A stretch of DNA of 64,000 nt from Echinarachnius parma (Eukaryota > Echinodermata > Echinoidea > Clypeasteroida > Echinarachniidae). The DNA lies in contig JBAMJV010003295.1 in NCBI GenBank assembly GCA_037951105.1, forward strand, positions 155,001 through 219,000, written 5' to 3'. The notes beneath the pieces were generated by a model that saw only the letters and a program-made list of their open reading frames with translations, did no database searches and was not told where the DNA came from. The position numbers were made by a program, and so were the translations under genes. Below, piece after piece: positions 46,792-59,886 of the stretch (its first letter is position 1; each line of letters starts with the position of its first letter).

Positions 46792-47262
46792 CTATGTGAC
46801 CATGTTAGAGGGATTGCTGATGTACAGTTTGGCGGAAGGCGTTGATTCCATAGTGTTTTCTTCATAGTCGGCGAAGGCTCCTTTTTGGCATTTCCGGTTT
46901 CTACGGCACAGGTTAAGCAATTTGCGATAATCTATCTTGGTGGTCAATCGTAGACGTCCTCGAGATAACCTTGGCTTTAATTGACCTTTCTCTCGATGAC
47001 ATCTAAGGACTTTACAGACCTTAACCTGCGATGGTCCAACGAAATAGTGGACATTGCTTGTTGACACCCCTTCCTGGTGGAGCAACAGCATCGTTTGGCG
47101 GGTAGCCAATGGCATTGGACCGGGTGTGGCCTCGAGAGCCTCTGTGCCAATTTTGGTTGAAAATCTCACGGCCAACTTTGAGAAATGACCCATAACGATG
47201 ACTCGTTGGACATACGCTTTGGAGAAGGAAAGGGGCCAATCATCAAAGGTCCTGCCTTTCAA
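46792..47262 (-). pseudogene. Tc1 transposase N-terminal part, right arm
   Basis: Mirror copy of the left-arm frame, same 156-codon length with only a handful of substitutions (H/P, C/R, L/R, R/K, T/M). Equal open length in both arms implies a recent inversion-duplication or ongoing gene conversion across the hairpin. Confidence 0.8.
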
Positions 47263-47769
47263 AGCTCAAAACAAAAGAATAAATTAATTAATGCAAATTC
47301 ATGCTACCATGTATTGTACATTGGTAGTTTAGAATCATAATGTAATGATTATTTTTAGTCTAAAATGATTCATTAGGCGCAAAAAACAGGAAAAAGAATA
47401 AAGTTGGAACTAAAAAAAACAATATTCCAACATTATGACCAACAGTGTATTATCACATTTTTTTCCTTATCTTTATTTGTAACCACGACTTCAATAAAAC
47501 ACAAAATAAATTATACTCAATCAAAGTTCGTTGCTTCAAAGCCTTTATTTGTGTGTGTATGTTTAAACTGGACCCCCATTATTGTACCCAAATATGGGTG
47601 CCCCTTGACTCAACAAAGTCAGGTCTTCCAGCCATCAAGACACTTTCAATGAGCGCATAATAACACTTTCGGGCATGCCAATGTGCGGCTTTTAGCTCTC
47701 TCAGTGGTCACTCTGGAAACATTTTCAAATTTCGCCCCCCAATCGCAAAAAACGGATCGACGCCTCTAG

Positions 47770-48545
47770 TCGCTATACATGTCATTTAACCTCTAAATAA
47801 TACATTACTTTCTCATGACTAAGTCTTGATGATTTGCAATTTATTGTATAATAGTTTGGTAGCTATGAAAGTCATTTGACCTCTTTCCGTAATATATTGT
47901 TCATACAATACGGTATATAAAGACCTGGAAGAACACAAATGAAATTACATATAATAACATCAACAACACTACAAGGGAAAGGTAGGTTAATGAATGTTGA
48001 ACGCTCTGTAAAGAGTTTACAGGACTGTAAACCAATTTCTTTTCTTTTGCCATATATTTTGGTAAAATAAGCTTTTTTCAGATTTAAACAATTTACAAAG
48101 CGATGGTCAATATCCTCGTCGGATGTCATTAAATCAATAATTATTCGGTAGCTATGCGAAATTCTACCATAGCATTACTCCTATTATACACAGTCATATT
48201 AAGGGTCGTGAGTTGAGAAACCTTCGTACTTTATTCCCCATAATCGAATAAGTTGCAAACAGAAAAAAAAGCCTAAAACTAATTACATGACGCAATTAAT
48301 ACATAAACTGTTCAGTTCAGTTTATTTCACATGTCTTTAAAACATACAATGGAATATAATTGGAAACAAAACATCATACATTATTCAAGAGCATAAAAAC
48401 AAGACAATATAAAATCTACACACATCATTACAAGAAAATAAGAAATATAGAAAGAATAAGTGTAGTGGATGTGAGGGAAAGACAAAGGGCATTGGCCTGT
48501 CAAGGCCTTTCTCTTTTTTAAGTACAACTTATTGAAATGAGTATA
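47770..48545. repeat. Local direct duplicate, right copy
   Basis: Matches 43080-43800 in the same order, with about 120 bp of extra sequence near 47890-48010. Ends in a LINE tail (AGTTTATTTCACATGTCTTT) like that at 43625. Confidence 0.8.
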
Positions 48546-49041
48546 ATCATACAATTATAAATCAAAATATACATTACTTAGCAAAACAAACTTTCCAAGT
48601 CGTATGTAACCCTGGAATGATAAATAATCTATCTGTGAATAATTATACACATCACCAGTCATAAGTATAAACTCATTCGTATGAAACGATGAAATGATAA
48701 AATCTGTCAGGCTGGTCGCCCTACAACGGACCAGTATATGATCCTGGATTCCTGATAATTACGACCATCGCCTCATACTTATGCATGCAGATAGTCCCAA
48801 GCATGCTTAATTGAGTTATCAACCCTGATGACATCTAGGGCACCGGCTTGTGCCTGTGAATAGTTATGTTCTCCCGGAGTTCAGTTAGTGAGAGAAATCT
48901 CTTACATGCAAATAGAATTTGACGTAGACCTTAGAATTACATGGCGAACATCGTTGAGTGAATGACAGATTTCTTTACTTGCTAATTTCTACGATTCAAT
49001 ATTATGCAATATAGAAACTCGGGAACAGGCTTTCATTTTGT

Positions 49042-49480
49042 TTAAAGGGAGAGTTGAGTTTTGGTAAAGAAAGTACAGTTTTGGTCAAACTGAGTTTTAG
49101 TAAACAAAACCTGCACCATTACATTACAAACTAATAATTATAACTCCACCATGTTCTAAAGGAATTACAAATTACAAACGACTAAGTAAAAAGCCTGTTA
49201 TCATTCAAAAAGAGCCATTCAAACTCAAGAGGCCGCTCTCTAAAAACTCATTTGTATCAACCATTTACAATTACAAATATTGTGCATGTGATGTTTCGTT
49301 GAAATAGTAATTAGATATTTATGGATATTTCAACCGTTTCTGAACCCATTTGATCAAATAAAGTTTATTCTGTCATTAAAATTGTATGCTTTTTCAAATT
49401 TGACACTCAGTTTTTTAATATCTCACAAACAAATTATTTTGTGTAGCGCCCTTTATACCAAAACTCAACTATCCCTTTAA
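49042..49480. mobile_element. TTAA element, family T1, with empty site in paralog
   Basis: From TTAAAGGGAGAGTTGAGTTT to CAACTATCCCTTTAA. The paralogous position 2727-2730 has a single TTAA running straight into AGTTGATTTTGGTACAAAAC, which directly shows insertion with TTAA duplication. Confidence 0.88.
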
Positions 49481-50210
49481 AAGTTGATTTTGGTACAAAA
49501 CACATAAACCCCGGCCCGATTATTTTCTGACAAGGGAAAATCCCAGTTCAATGTTTAACTATACTTGCCATGCTTGCCATGACTGTAAAGATTGATTGTA
49601 TGTGTGTGCATCTGAGGAGCGAGCAGGGTAATACAAATAGTAAAGTTGGCATGCACTTAGGGATGATAGCACGTAAAATAAATTGGAACAGTATGACTAT
49701 TATTATTAATCTTAACATAAACAAAACATTTCAGTCCTCTATTTTTAGTGAGGAAATTACAAGTTCCTTTTTTATATTTATACAATTTGAATTTGGATGA
49801 AGTAGTATCATGAATATGGAGCGCATAAAATATAATTTACGTCGCCTTGCAACATGTGCAATTAGTGAATCATCGCTAACTTAAGTTTTGTTTTCGCATA
49901 AGTACCATATCATGCTTCAAGCGTTTCAACCATCTTTATAGGCATTATTCGTATTGCATAAAATATCAAGTGAAAACATGACAAGTAACACACATGGCTC
50001 TTACTCAAACTCTCCCTTAACATGCAATATTTCAATGCAAAAGTTCAATGAATGTTTTAATTACCCATCCATCTGTCCATTTACACTACTATGTTACTAC
50101 TGTAATATTCCACTCTTATTATTATTCAAAGAACACTTTTGTAGCCAAAGGCCGACTCAAACTAAAAGACAATTTTAAGTTTATGGATTTCTTATTTTAA
50201 CACTGTAATT

Positions 50211-50373
50211 GAACCCCTTAGCAGAAAGGGTTGCAATCGATTGTACATTTCAAATTAATTGCAAGTCAGATCATGTGACTAAATGCGCAAATCTCGTTAA
50301 AATGTGTATATTTCCTGACTTAAAATTGATTGCAAATGTACAATCGATTGCAACTCCTTCGGCAACGGGTCCC
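50211..50373. mobile_element. Family P palindromic MITE
   Basis: Paralogous to the copy at 3460-3627, so this insertion predates the segmental duplication. Confidence 0.75.
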
Positions 50374-51965
50374 ATTAGTATACTATAACATTGTTTTGTG
50401 TGTGTATAAATAGTCCTATAAAAGGAATGCACCACATGGAGCTGTTTCAAACAAGAACAACGCCCGCTACAGTCCTCTGAGAGATACGTACAAACGCAGG
50501 ACTACACGTTCCCATATACATCCAGTTTTGTGTGTATACAAAATTATACATCATTAATTTAAGCGATAAAGTGATAATTCATACGTCACTCTCATTCGTT
50601 ACCTTTCCCTTGCAGAATGGGCATATTATGAACAGGAGCAAGGGAGAAAATAAGTAAACAACAATCGGCAGATCGATCGGAGCGCGTTGAACAAACTCGA
50701 AAAGCGCCTGCTGCCGTTGAGTGTTATAAACACAAGATTTGCCGCAAAAACCGTTTAATAATAATATAGGATATTTATATTGCGCAATATCTACCTATCT
50801 ACCTAATATAAGGTGCTCAAAGCGCTTATTATTATCCCTGGTCATTTGGTACAGTTCAGACCCGCACAATGATATTGTACACATTCTCAACTCCCCGGGG
50901 AGCATACTAGCGGGCAACCCTATGGGTGCACCAAGCTAATTTTCACCAGAAAAAAGATACGCTTAAAAGATACGCTTGACCAGCCCAGAATTAATATTTC
51001 GTAATATTTATGGATAATCTGTTTACTTAAAAAAAAAAAAAAAAAAAATCCAACAATGACACTGTACACTTAAAAAAAAAACACCACAGGATTAGATGGG
51101 CGGAAACAAGTTTTAAAATACCGATTATGTATTATACAAGCGAAGATAAATGCACCATTACCTTTACTTTCTATACCTCTGAACAGTGTCGTTGTGTGGT
51201 CTGGCTGACTGGGGGTGGGGGAGGGGGGGGGGGTATATGTTTAGGAACAGTCTCTATCTGTTTCTTTATCTATTTCTTGATTCACACACAACCCTCTGCT
51301 TTTTTGTCAAATTAATGTGCGAGGGAGGGGGGGGGGGGGGGGGGGGAGGAAGGGGGTCGTGCTCCCTCGGCCATATGGCCACAACCTACGACCCTTATCA
51401 TCAATATACACATATTTACAAAGTACACTACAGGTTATGGACATACAACAAAGTATGATTAAAAAAACCTGGTTTATTACTAGCATATCATGTTTTATTA
51501 TTGACGCACACTCTGTTAATTGGGTCCCTTCATATATCATTTACTACTGCATGGGGTTCGAAACTTAACCGTTGATTACCCTTTACAATTAACATGATTG
51601 AAACTTGAAAAGTTGATATTTCTTTATGAGGTTTACATTTAATGTGGACAAGATCACACACAACGATATAGGATAGTGATAAAAGTCGATAAAATGCAGG
51701 CGACAAATATCTAAATTTAGATACAGTATTAGGGTAAAACATCTTTGCCATTTATGCGCGTTGAAGTCATATTAAAACAAAACAACAAACACAAAATACA
51801 ATGAAGGCTTAATACAATTAGTTGATTATGAGTAATTTGTACTCGAGATACTCTTTGGGTATATTTTCACTAGATTTATTAGTTACCTGTTAGTTTATTA
51901 AAAGTCAGCTGCTACCAGGGACCAGCAATCTTTCGAGCTTTGTTTCCTCGCCGGTTATTTCTATC

Positions 51966-52469
51966 ATAGTTTTGGTAAGGCTGAACTTTAGTAACCAAAC
52001 CTGGACAGTAACATTACAAACTAATAGTTATTACTCCACCATGCTCGAAAGGTATACAAAATTACAAAGGACTAAGTAAAAAGCATGTTATCATTAAAAA
52101 AAAGCCATTAAAACACAAGAGGGCGCTTTCTAAAAAGGCATTGATTTCAACCATTTTTCATACAAAATAATGCATGTGATGTTCTATTGAAATAATGATT
52201 AAGTAGATAGATCATCAACAACTATTTACAAAACGCTTTTGAAAAATTTTGAAAAAGTGTAAGCATTTTTTAAATTTTTTGAAAATAATTATAAGATGAA
52301 ATATATTTATTGATATTTCAGCCGTTTCTGGACCGATTTTGAGCAAATAACGTTTATTCTGCCATTAAAATTGCATCTTCTCTCAAATTCGACACTCAGT
52401 TTTTCATTATCTCACAAAAAAATTGTGATGTGCAGCGCCCTCTCTACCAAAACTAAACTACCCCTTTAA
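51966..52469. mobile_element. TTAA element, family T1, left end truncated
   Basis: Starts within the family sequence (GTTTTGGTAAGGCTGAACTT) and ends AACTACCCCTTTAA. Confidence 0.7.
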
Positions 52470-52631
52470 TGATAATAATAATGATCCCATTATACATTAG
52501 TCGATTTCTTTGTATATATACAAAATGACATGAAATGTTATCTGAAGAACTAAATTTTCACATAGAATATCAATATTGATTATAGCCTTCCAGTACTTTC
52601 TAAAACAATAACTTGTAATTATGTGATTTCA

Positions 52632-53225
52632 AATGAAGAGCTTAATTCCAAAAAGCGCTAAATCCACTTTTTTCAAATTTGGAGAAAGGTAGGTTTATAT
52701 GGCAACATCAATATGGAATATTCCATATTTTGATTACAATTATGTAATTTGTCCTTAAAGGGACTAACATTGTCCAAATCCTCAAAATAAAAATTTTAAT
52801 TCTAGCGGTTCCCTCATACCTTGTTGCATTCGTATTAACAATAAAATCATGGGACAGGTTTCGGTTTTTCAAATTTCCCTTTCGTTACAAAGATATGTAC
52901 GATCGAAGTATTTAGATAAGAAAAACTAGCCCGGAGTTTTTCCTATCGTGTACAAAGTGAGTGCAGTGAGTTAGTGAATTATCACTATGCATTTTCGCTC
53001 ATTACTTGGCCATGCAATGTCCATTTGACTTGAAATTTTCACACAATACCCTGTGGACATATGAGATAACAACAATATACATTGCATCAACCATTCATCA
53101 CTTTTTGCACATGTCAACAAAGTTACTAGATCCCTTTAAATGTGGCTATTTAGCTAGCTACGCAGATTTTCGATATAACTCAATTTGTATGGAAAGTAGA
53201 TTAAGCGCCTGTTGGAACTAAGCTG
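52632..53225. mobile_element. Hairpin element (GAAGAGCTTA family) split by a T2 element
   Basis: GAAGAGCTTAATTCCAAAA with GCGCTAAATCCAC at 52635, and the mirrored TTAAGCGCCTGTTGGAACTA at 53200, are the two halves of the 110-bp family seen at 18916. An inverted T2 element lies between. Confidence 0.65.
52755..53139 (-). mobile_element. TTAA element, family T2, inverted
   Basis: TTAAAGGGACTAACATTGTC to CTAGATCCCTTTAA; reverse orientation relative to 14143-14511. Confidence 0.85.
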
Positions 53226-55468
53226 TTCAATTAGACAAATGAAAAACGCGCGCATACTGTCCTTAAAATATTTGCCAGAGATGACCTTGTGCAAATAGAG
53301 CATTGACATAAACTGTCTCATGATCTCCAAAAAGAACATCAATGCGGAACAACTGTACGGGAGGTATGTGAATTATTTGTTGGTCGTCTACAGTTTTAAC
53401 CTTTAACCCATTCAAGTCGATTATATTTTTCTGCAACATGTATTTCCCATAGACCCCTAGCCCGAGTATTTCGGGTCTAGACATGAACGGGTTGAATACC
53501 ATTTTCCTTTTCCATCAAGTAATGAAGGTTCGACATCAGCGTAATAATGACGCTCATTTTGTTTTTAATGAATTAATTATGTGAGACCCTAGATCTCGCA
53601 CGTTTCAAATGCGCTGCTATTTTTTTTACAATGAAATGGCGAGGGGGAAATTGTTGTTATTTTTAGCAAGGCAACGCATCCGAATGTCAGAAACGACTGG
53701 GGATCAACTAGTCTTGCGTGAAGGAATACACGGAATAGGCTGCAGCCGCCGCTTCTCGTGTGATACGTAGTCGTCCTCGCCAGTCGCTCCTGCCATTCAG
53801 GCTCACGGTCACGGTCCAAGTGCATTAGCTCATATTTAACCAAACCATTTTTTTCTTTTTCGATCAAGCTGAAATTCAGTGGATAAGTCCAAACAAAATG
53901 TAAAGAATATCGTACTACGCGTCCCCGCAAATCCCCTTTGTGCGTTTTCAAGAATTCAAGTCGGCGTCCAAAATGGCAGCCAATATCAACCCCCTTCCAC
54001 ATTTCTCATTCTAAACCGGCTAAAAATTGTGACAATCAGCTAGGTTTAATAACGGACCAATATACGTTTTTTTCTTTATGGAGCGCCCTCAAAACAAATA
54101 ATTGTAAAATAAATGGCCGTATGACCCATTTGTACGAATACGTTTTTTTAAATTCAAACATATAGAGAAACTGACCAGAAACATAATGCGATTAAAAATG
54201 AGCAAATGGGATTCCAACGGGATTCGAACCCGAGACCTCCGAAAACTGAATATTATTGTAAATTATGTATAAAAAATATGAAATATGGGTTATGAAAGGC
54301 AATATAATAATGAAGGGGTACAAAAGCAAATAATGAAAGTTCATGTATGTACACGAAAACGATATTAAAAACATTTAACAAATTTCTCATTGAATTTATC
54401 ATGCCAGGTGTACCCACACAGTATTTTATAACTCCACGGTTGTACCCTTGCGATTAAGCAGCCATTACCATAATTACGGCGGTCGGCGTTGTGATCGTGT
54501 AAAAATGGAATGAAATAAAAACAGAGGCAAACTCTACAACTTAGATAATTGAATATTTAGCGGTCTGTCTATTAAACTCTTTCATTAATTTCCGCTGCTC
54601 GCATTAATTCATAAATCATTAAACAAGGTCATAATTTCATCCAACAAAAAGACTCGGTACTAACATCACCATATATAGACATCGCGTGGTATTACAGAAA
54701 AAGTGTGATTTTGTTTAATAAAAATAAATTGTAATTTTTTTTGAAAGTATTAACAGTGACATATATTTTTAAATTGATATTTTGACAAAAATTGTTGATA
54801 AAGAAAAACGTACATACAGATAAAGATAACTATTTATACAATTTGTAATTTATAGTTAAAATCAACCCAGATAAATAATATAATATTTTACAACCCAACA
54901 CGTGCCAAATTTCAGGCCAGATTATCATGTATTTTCATACATACAAAGGATAATAGGAGGAATAGTGACAATTTGATCGAAATCGTACAACAAACATGCC
55001 TATTCTTAAAAACATTATATCGAAATGAGCGATAATTTAAAAATGCCGCCTATTACAATATTATTGGTGAGCAACTCGACTTAAGTTTTGTAGATACAAA
55101 TGTACTTATCTCCCATTTTATTTGCAAAGAACAAATTAATTTCTACAAAAATATTGACATAAACTGTCTCATGATCTCCAAAAAGAATAGCAATGCGGAA
55201 CAACTGTACCGGAGGTATGTGCATTATTTGTTAGTCGTCTACAGTTTTTACCTTTAACCCATTCAAGTCGATTCTATTTTTTCTGCAACATGTATTTCCC
55301 ATAGACCACTAGACCGAGTATTTCGGGTCTAGACATGAACGGGTTCAATACCATTTTCCTTTTCCATCAAGTAATGAAGGTTCGACATCAGTGTAATAAT
55401 GACGCTCATATTGTTTTAATGCGCTCCTAGACATGTTAACAGTTGAACAGTTCAAGGTTTTTGATGAA
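53226..55468. other. Duplicated noncoding blocks
   Basis: No gene. 53270-53590 and 55150-55440 are direct copies of each other (CATAAACTGTCTCATGATCT, GGTCTAGACATGAACGGGTT). 53455-54170 matches 7640-8960 in part, and 54240-55150 matches 13190-14090. A decayed tRNA-like box B lies at 54212-54237 (minus strand, GGTTCGAATCCCG). Confidence 0.7.
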
Positions 55469-58400
55469 TTAAAGGGGACCACCAGGCAAAGGACAACACA
55501 TTATTATATGTTTTGGTACCGTTTTGTGATATCAAATATACCCAGGGAGCAAACACCCCTTTTTTTAGGATATCATACATGGAATGTTATAAAAGGTTGT
55601 TCACCAGAAATGTCTTCTAGGACCTTCTAGGATCACAACCTAGGTGGACAACCTCGCGATCTAGCTACTGGCAGTTCACAAAACGTGTACAAACGATTTA
55701 ACCCATAATGTACGTTAATAGCGCCTTAAATCCTTAGGGCCAGAAGGTTTGTCTGTGCTATTTACAAAATTACACTACAAAGCATTATGATATCATCACA
55801 TCGCTTCAGATGTGTATTCTGTAGAGTCGTGTGCATCTTTTGATACCAAATTTGACTGCATAATATCTTCGGTTAGTGTGTCACGTGTCATTTTAAGTCA
55901 CGTGTTATACAAACGACTTGAAATTGCACGTTCAGTTATATACAAAAACGCATTGAAATGCTCAAGATATTTAAAACGTTACACATTTTGTATTTGAAGT
56001 TCTTCAAATGGCATTCAATTTAATTTGTTTAAGTTTTTGAAATGACATAAACGAAAACAATAGAATAATAAAACACATAAACAATTGAAAACAATAAAAT
56101 ACATAAGAATGTGAGTTCCTTATAGTGTATTGTTGGTATCTGAATTACTAAATCACTATAATAGAGGTAAAATAGGCTTGATAATGAAATGTACATATTG
56201 TAGAATGAGGACATATATATTGATTATAGAGTACAGGTATACAATAGACCTTAATCAAGAATATAATACAATATGAACCATTTAATAAAGTGATTTTCTT
56301 TCTAATAACAGTTTAATGATGTATCTGACAAAAATGCACTTATATACAAGTCATGTACTTGTATGTATGTGTCTTACGTATTTTGCCAATATTAACATGG
56401 AACTAATACAGAAGTCAGCAATGAGTGTAAATATTTTGTAGGCTTAGCCTGTAGGGAAAGATAAGAGAAAATAAATGAAGCGGCAAAGGCAGTAGCGCTT
56501 ACCTCAACTCTCAGACGAATTAATGTTAATTTGTTAAGTAGGAAGATTATTTTTATTCATGTACACGATAATACAATCAAACACAGTAATGGGCATGGAC
56601 AAAAACAATCATGATATAAAATGATATTCGTACCAGAGAAAAACAAAGTGACCTACTCTACATCTTTAAACAATGTTACAATTTCTGTTAATGTTGTAGG
56701 CCATTTTCTGAACCATCGTACACTTTTAAGTTATACTGCATGGTACATCATTGTTTCAAGAAGTCCACATAATTATAAGTTGTATTTTACTCATAGAAAT
56801 GTTCATTGGACTAGAAGGACACACATGTATATCATGAATGAGCACTTAACATTTAGAAAAAACATAGACCTATACTGTTTGAATCCGTGACATTGCATAC
56901 TCCTCATTGATGGTGACCTAGCCTCCCATGGAGAAGCATGTTCTATATTGGGAAAAGATCCTCAAGAGGGATCACTATAAACAGCTTGTATATGGCACCT
57001 TGTCAATAATTTGAATCCTTGAACTGGTCAGGTTGATGGTTTTAACAAATATGGTTATATCAGATGTCTCCAGGACTCATTAACTATTAAATTGTTCACC
57101 CAAACACTGTTCTCACTGAGGAAGCTCAGGGCAGTTCCTGTGTTAGCTGTCAACTGCACAACATCTGTGGTTCAAGAACTACATGACTTTTTTTCCCCCA
57201 TTTGTGATCGTAGACTTATAACATGTTATTGAGCACATCATTGATACTCCTTAGCGAATGAAATACTTTTCAGAAATGTGTATGATCTTAAATGACGTTA
57301 GTTCTAGAGGGGTATCATTCATAAAAATGCTTATTAAGTTTACATCAGCATAATCCACAAGTATAGTATAGGTTTTTTGTGAAAATACCAATAAACTATA
57401 TATTGGCATCTGACAATAACTGGTTTCTTTATATGATTATGTAGCCTCATGATTGTGGTTTGATTGATCACTTTGCAGTTTTCCCCTATTTAAAATTCTT
57501 CATCATGCCATACTTTATAACGATTCTACCCCTTCATTTAGTACAATTTTGGAATATGAATAGACTTATACTTGCACTAGTATTAGCTGTCATTTCTTTT
57601 CTGCTGGTTGGGACTGTCAGTGTCATGTGTACAAAGTGCATTGACATGTTCTTGCTGTTGTTTGGATTAATTTTGTTGGCCTTCTTTTCCTTGCGAATGT
57701 AAGTTATCAAGCTTTACAAGGATGTCATCTAATCAGTTGAAAAAGACTCATTCCAAAGACATGTCAGCTTTCATACCTCGTTATTTTGACTTTGTATTAT
57801 CACTCTTTCCAAACGATGTCGATGTACCTTCGTACCCCCAGCCCCCTATTAGAATAATGAGTGCAGCTTTGTAATGTCATATGAGACAATACATAACTAC
57901 ACAATCACTTTGTTTGGAATAGTAACATGATTGTTTGGTTATTTTATGTATTTTTAATACAAGGGCCTAAACAGATTATAAAGATTTTGCTTGTAATAAA
58001 TAGCTATGATTGTATATTCGTGGACTTGGTGTGAAAAGTTGGAAGGGCACAAGCTTTCCACATATGAGGTCCGGAGTTCGGAATCAGAGAGTGCCCGGAA
58101 GGATGGAACGTGATTCATTAGCACTGTATTCATATACAATGTGTCAGGCTGGAAGACTCCCATGTGAGTTAGAAATGTGCACTCTTGTGTGCTGGATTGA
58201 TTGCAGTATGTATCCAATGACTGGGGATAAACATAATGACGCACCGCGATCGTCATACATCAATACGCTCGCTAAATCATAACATCCATTTTATCATTAT
58301 AATTATTACTTGTAATTATTCTCATGTATTTCTTTGTTTCAAATTCTTTTATTTTGTATTGTTTTATCCTTTGTTTTGCTAGTTTACTGTTTTTGTTCAT

Positions 58401-59254
58401 CTTACTAAATGTCATCGAACATGTATAAGGTTCTACAGCTAAATATTCGTGTCATTCTATAATCTGCAACATTTCCACATATATTTGTCAATATGTGTAT
58501 GTGAAATTTCACATTCTATATCTGACACGTGACATATAAATGGCACGTGACAAAAAACAATAGAAGTAAAAAGGCAAAATTTGGTATCAAAAGATGCACA
58601 ACTATCTGTGAAAGACATATTCGAAGCAATTGGATGATAGCAGCATGCGTTTGGGTGTAATCGTGAAAATACCAGAGTAGGATGTTCATGAACCCTAAGG
58701 ATTTAAGGCGCTTTTAACGTACATTAGGGGTAAAATCCTTAATATGTGTTTTCTGGTCTTCCAGTAGCTAGTTCGCGAGGTTGTCCACCTAGGTTGTGCT
58801 TCTACGAGGTCCTAGAAGACAATTCTGGGCCCAAACCTTTTATAACATTCCATGTATGAAAAACCCCCTTTGCTCCCTGGGTAATAGATACCCAACATTT
58901 TGCAAAGGGTTGTGTAATTCATAAACAAAGCAATTAATTTCCACCACTTACGGAACCACTGCTATTTCCTGGTTCCATACGGGTCAAGCATTTGCGAGTG
59001 CGCCAATGCTTCAACGCGTACGTCAATAGATTCCCGGATGATTCATTCGCTCTGCACAGTGCGCTCTGGATCTGCACGCATATAGTCTACGCAATTCAGA
59101 CCGCATGAACGCATGGTTGAGAATGGTGATGCGTTTTCCAATTATATATTTTTTTCTGAAAACATATTTTTGAGAACTTGTTGAAGGAATGGAATACTTA
59201 AGATGGTATCTTTCTATAATAAGAATATTATTTTTGGGTGGTGGTACCCTTTAA
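55469..59254. mobile_element. 3.8-kb TTAA element, family T4, long form
   Basis: Bounded by TTAA at 55469-55472 and 59251-59254, with AGGGGACCACC and GGTACCCT ends. The paralogous site at 8438-8441 is empty with one TTAA, and the flanks match on both sides (TTCAAGGTTTTTGATGAA; TTATGTGAGCTCC). Inverted subterminal regions of about 300 bp (for example CAACCTAGGTGGACAACCTC) face each other. The roughly 2.5-kb centre has no frame over 100 codons and no transposase motif. Confidence 0.88.
56000..58500. other. Unidentified interior of the 3.8-kb TTAA element
   Basis: AT-rich. A hydrophobic 80-codon frame at 57460-57702 (two helix-like runs) and an 89-codon frame at 56621-56890 are the longest; neither matches anything I recognise. 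Could be decayed transposase, captured host DNA or a 3' UTR. Confidence 0.4.
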
Positions 59255-59880
59255 TTATGTGAGCTCCAGCTACCGCACGTTTCAAATGCGCTGTTTGTTT
59301 TTTTGGCGAGAAGTAACATTTTATATGTTTTAGCGGCGCAGCACAGCGCATCCGATTGTCAGAAACGACTGGGGAACAACTACACGGAATGGGCTGCAGC
59401 CGCCGCTGTGCTCGATCGAGTGATAGTCGTCCCTGCCAGTCGCTCCTGCCATTCAGACCCGAGACCTTGTCAAATACAGATAGACGCACGAGGCAGGGTA
59501 GGAGCGCTTTGTTTTAGGCAAAACCAATTGATTATTTTGGGGTTAAAACTTCAGTTGAGGGAAAACAATAACACAATTTTCATGCAAAATAATCAGTCAT
59601 CGTTATTGGTTCAACTAACTTTCCATTTTAACGTCCAATCAGCCTATGTTGTGACAATCAGCTAGGTTTGATATAGGATTTAAGATGCGCCAAGATACCT
59701 TTTCCCTTTATGGAGTGCTCTCAAAAGAAATAATTGTAAAATAAAATGGCCGTATGACCCATTTGTACGAATACGTTTTTTAATTCAAACATTTGTTCCA
59801 CATTTGTGGAAATCTAAATAAATGAAAAAAATATAGAGAAACTGACCAGAAACATATAATGTGATTAAAAATGAACAAAT
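59255..59880. repeat. Right copy of block 8440-8960
   Basis: Direct match (CGACTGGGGAACAACTACAC, GCAAAACCAATTGATTATTT). No gene; the 120-codon frame at 59303-59665 is equally open only in part of the left copy and has no motif. Confidence 0.75.
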
Positions 59881-59886
59881 CAAATT

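Larger units (their letters stand above)
45770..47447. mobile_element. Tc1-like transposon rearranged into a giant hairpin
   Basis: TA-flanked (45768-45769 and 47448-47449), with ends CACTGTTGGTCATAATGTTG and the inverse. The left arm (45770 to about 46553) and right arm (about 46661-47447) are near-identical reverse complements of about 785 bp, separated by about 107 bp. Each arm carries the front half of a Tc1-type transposase gene, facing inward; the loop holds a piece of its middle (readable as DRTDGRQM and RGEKFQV). Total 1.68 kb is normal Tc1 size, but the back half of the gene is replaced by a mirror copy. Confidence 0.92.
48600..51840. repeat. Right segmental duplicate, block A/B
   Basis: Direct-orientation copy of 1955-6840, lacking the MITE at 4101 and the T1 element at 4855 but carrying its own T1 insert at 49042-49480. 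Includes a family P MITE at 50211-50373. No gene in either copy. Confidence 0.85.

Noticed and set aside
45953..47262. The two Tc1 half-genes as functional transposase genes
   Set aside because: The catalytic domain is missing from both; they are halves of a mirrored element.
57460..57702. Hydrophobic 80-codon frame as a small membrane protein
   Set aside because: T-rich DNA yields hydrophobic frames by chance, and it lies inside a mobile element. Kept only as a remark on the element's interior.
59303..59665. 120-codon frame starting MARSNILYVLAAQ
   Set aside because: Lies in a duplicated noncoding block; the left paralog near 8541 keeps only part of the frame, and there is no recognisable motif.
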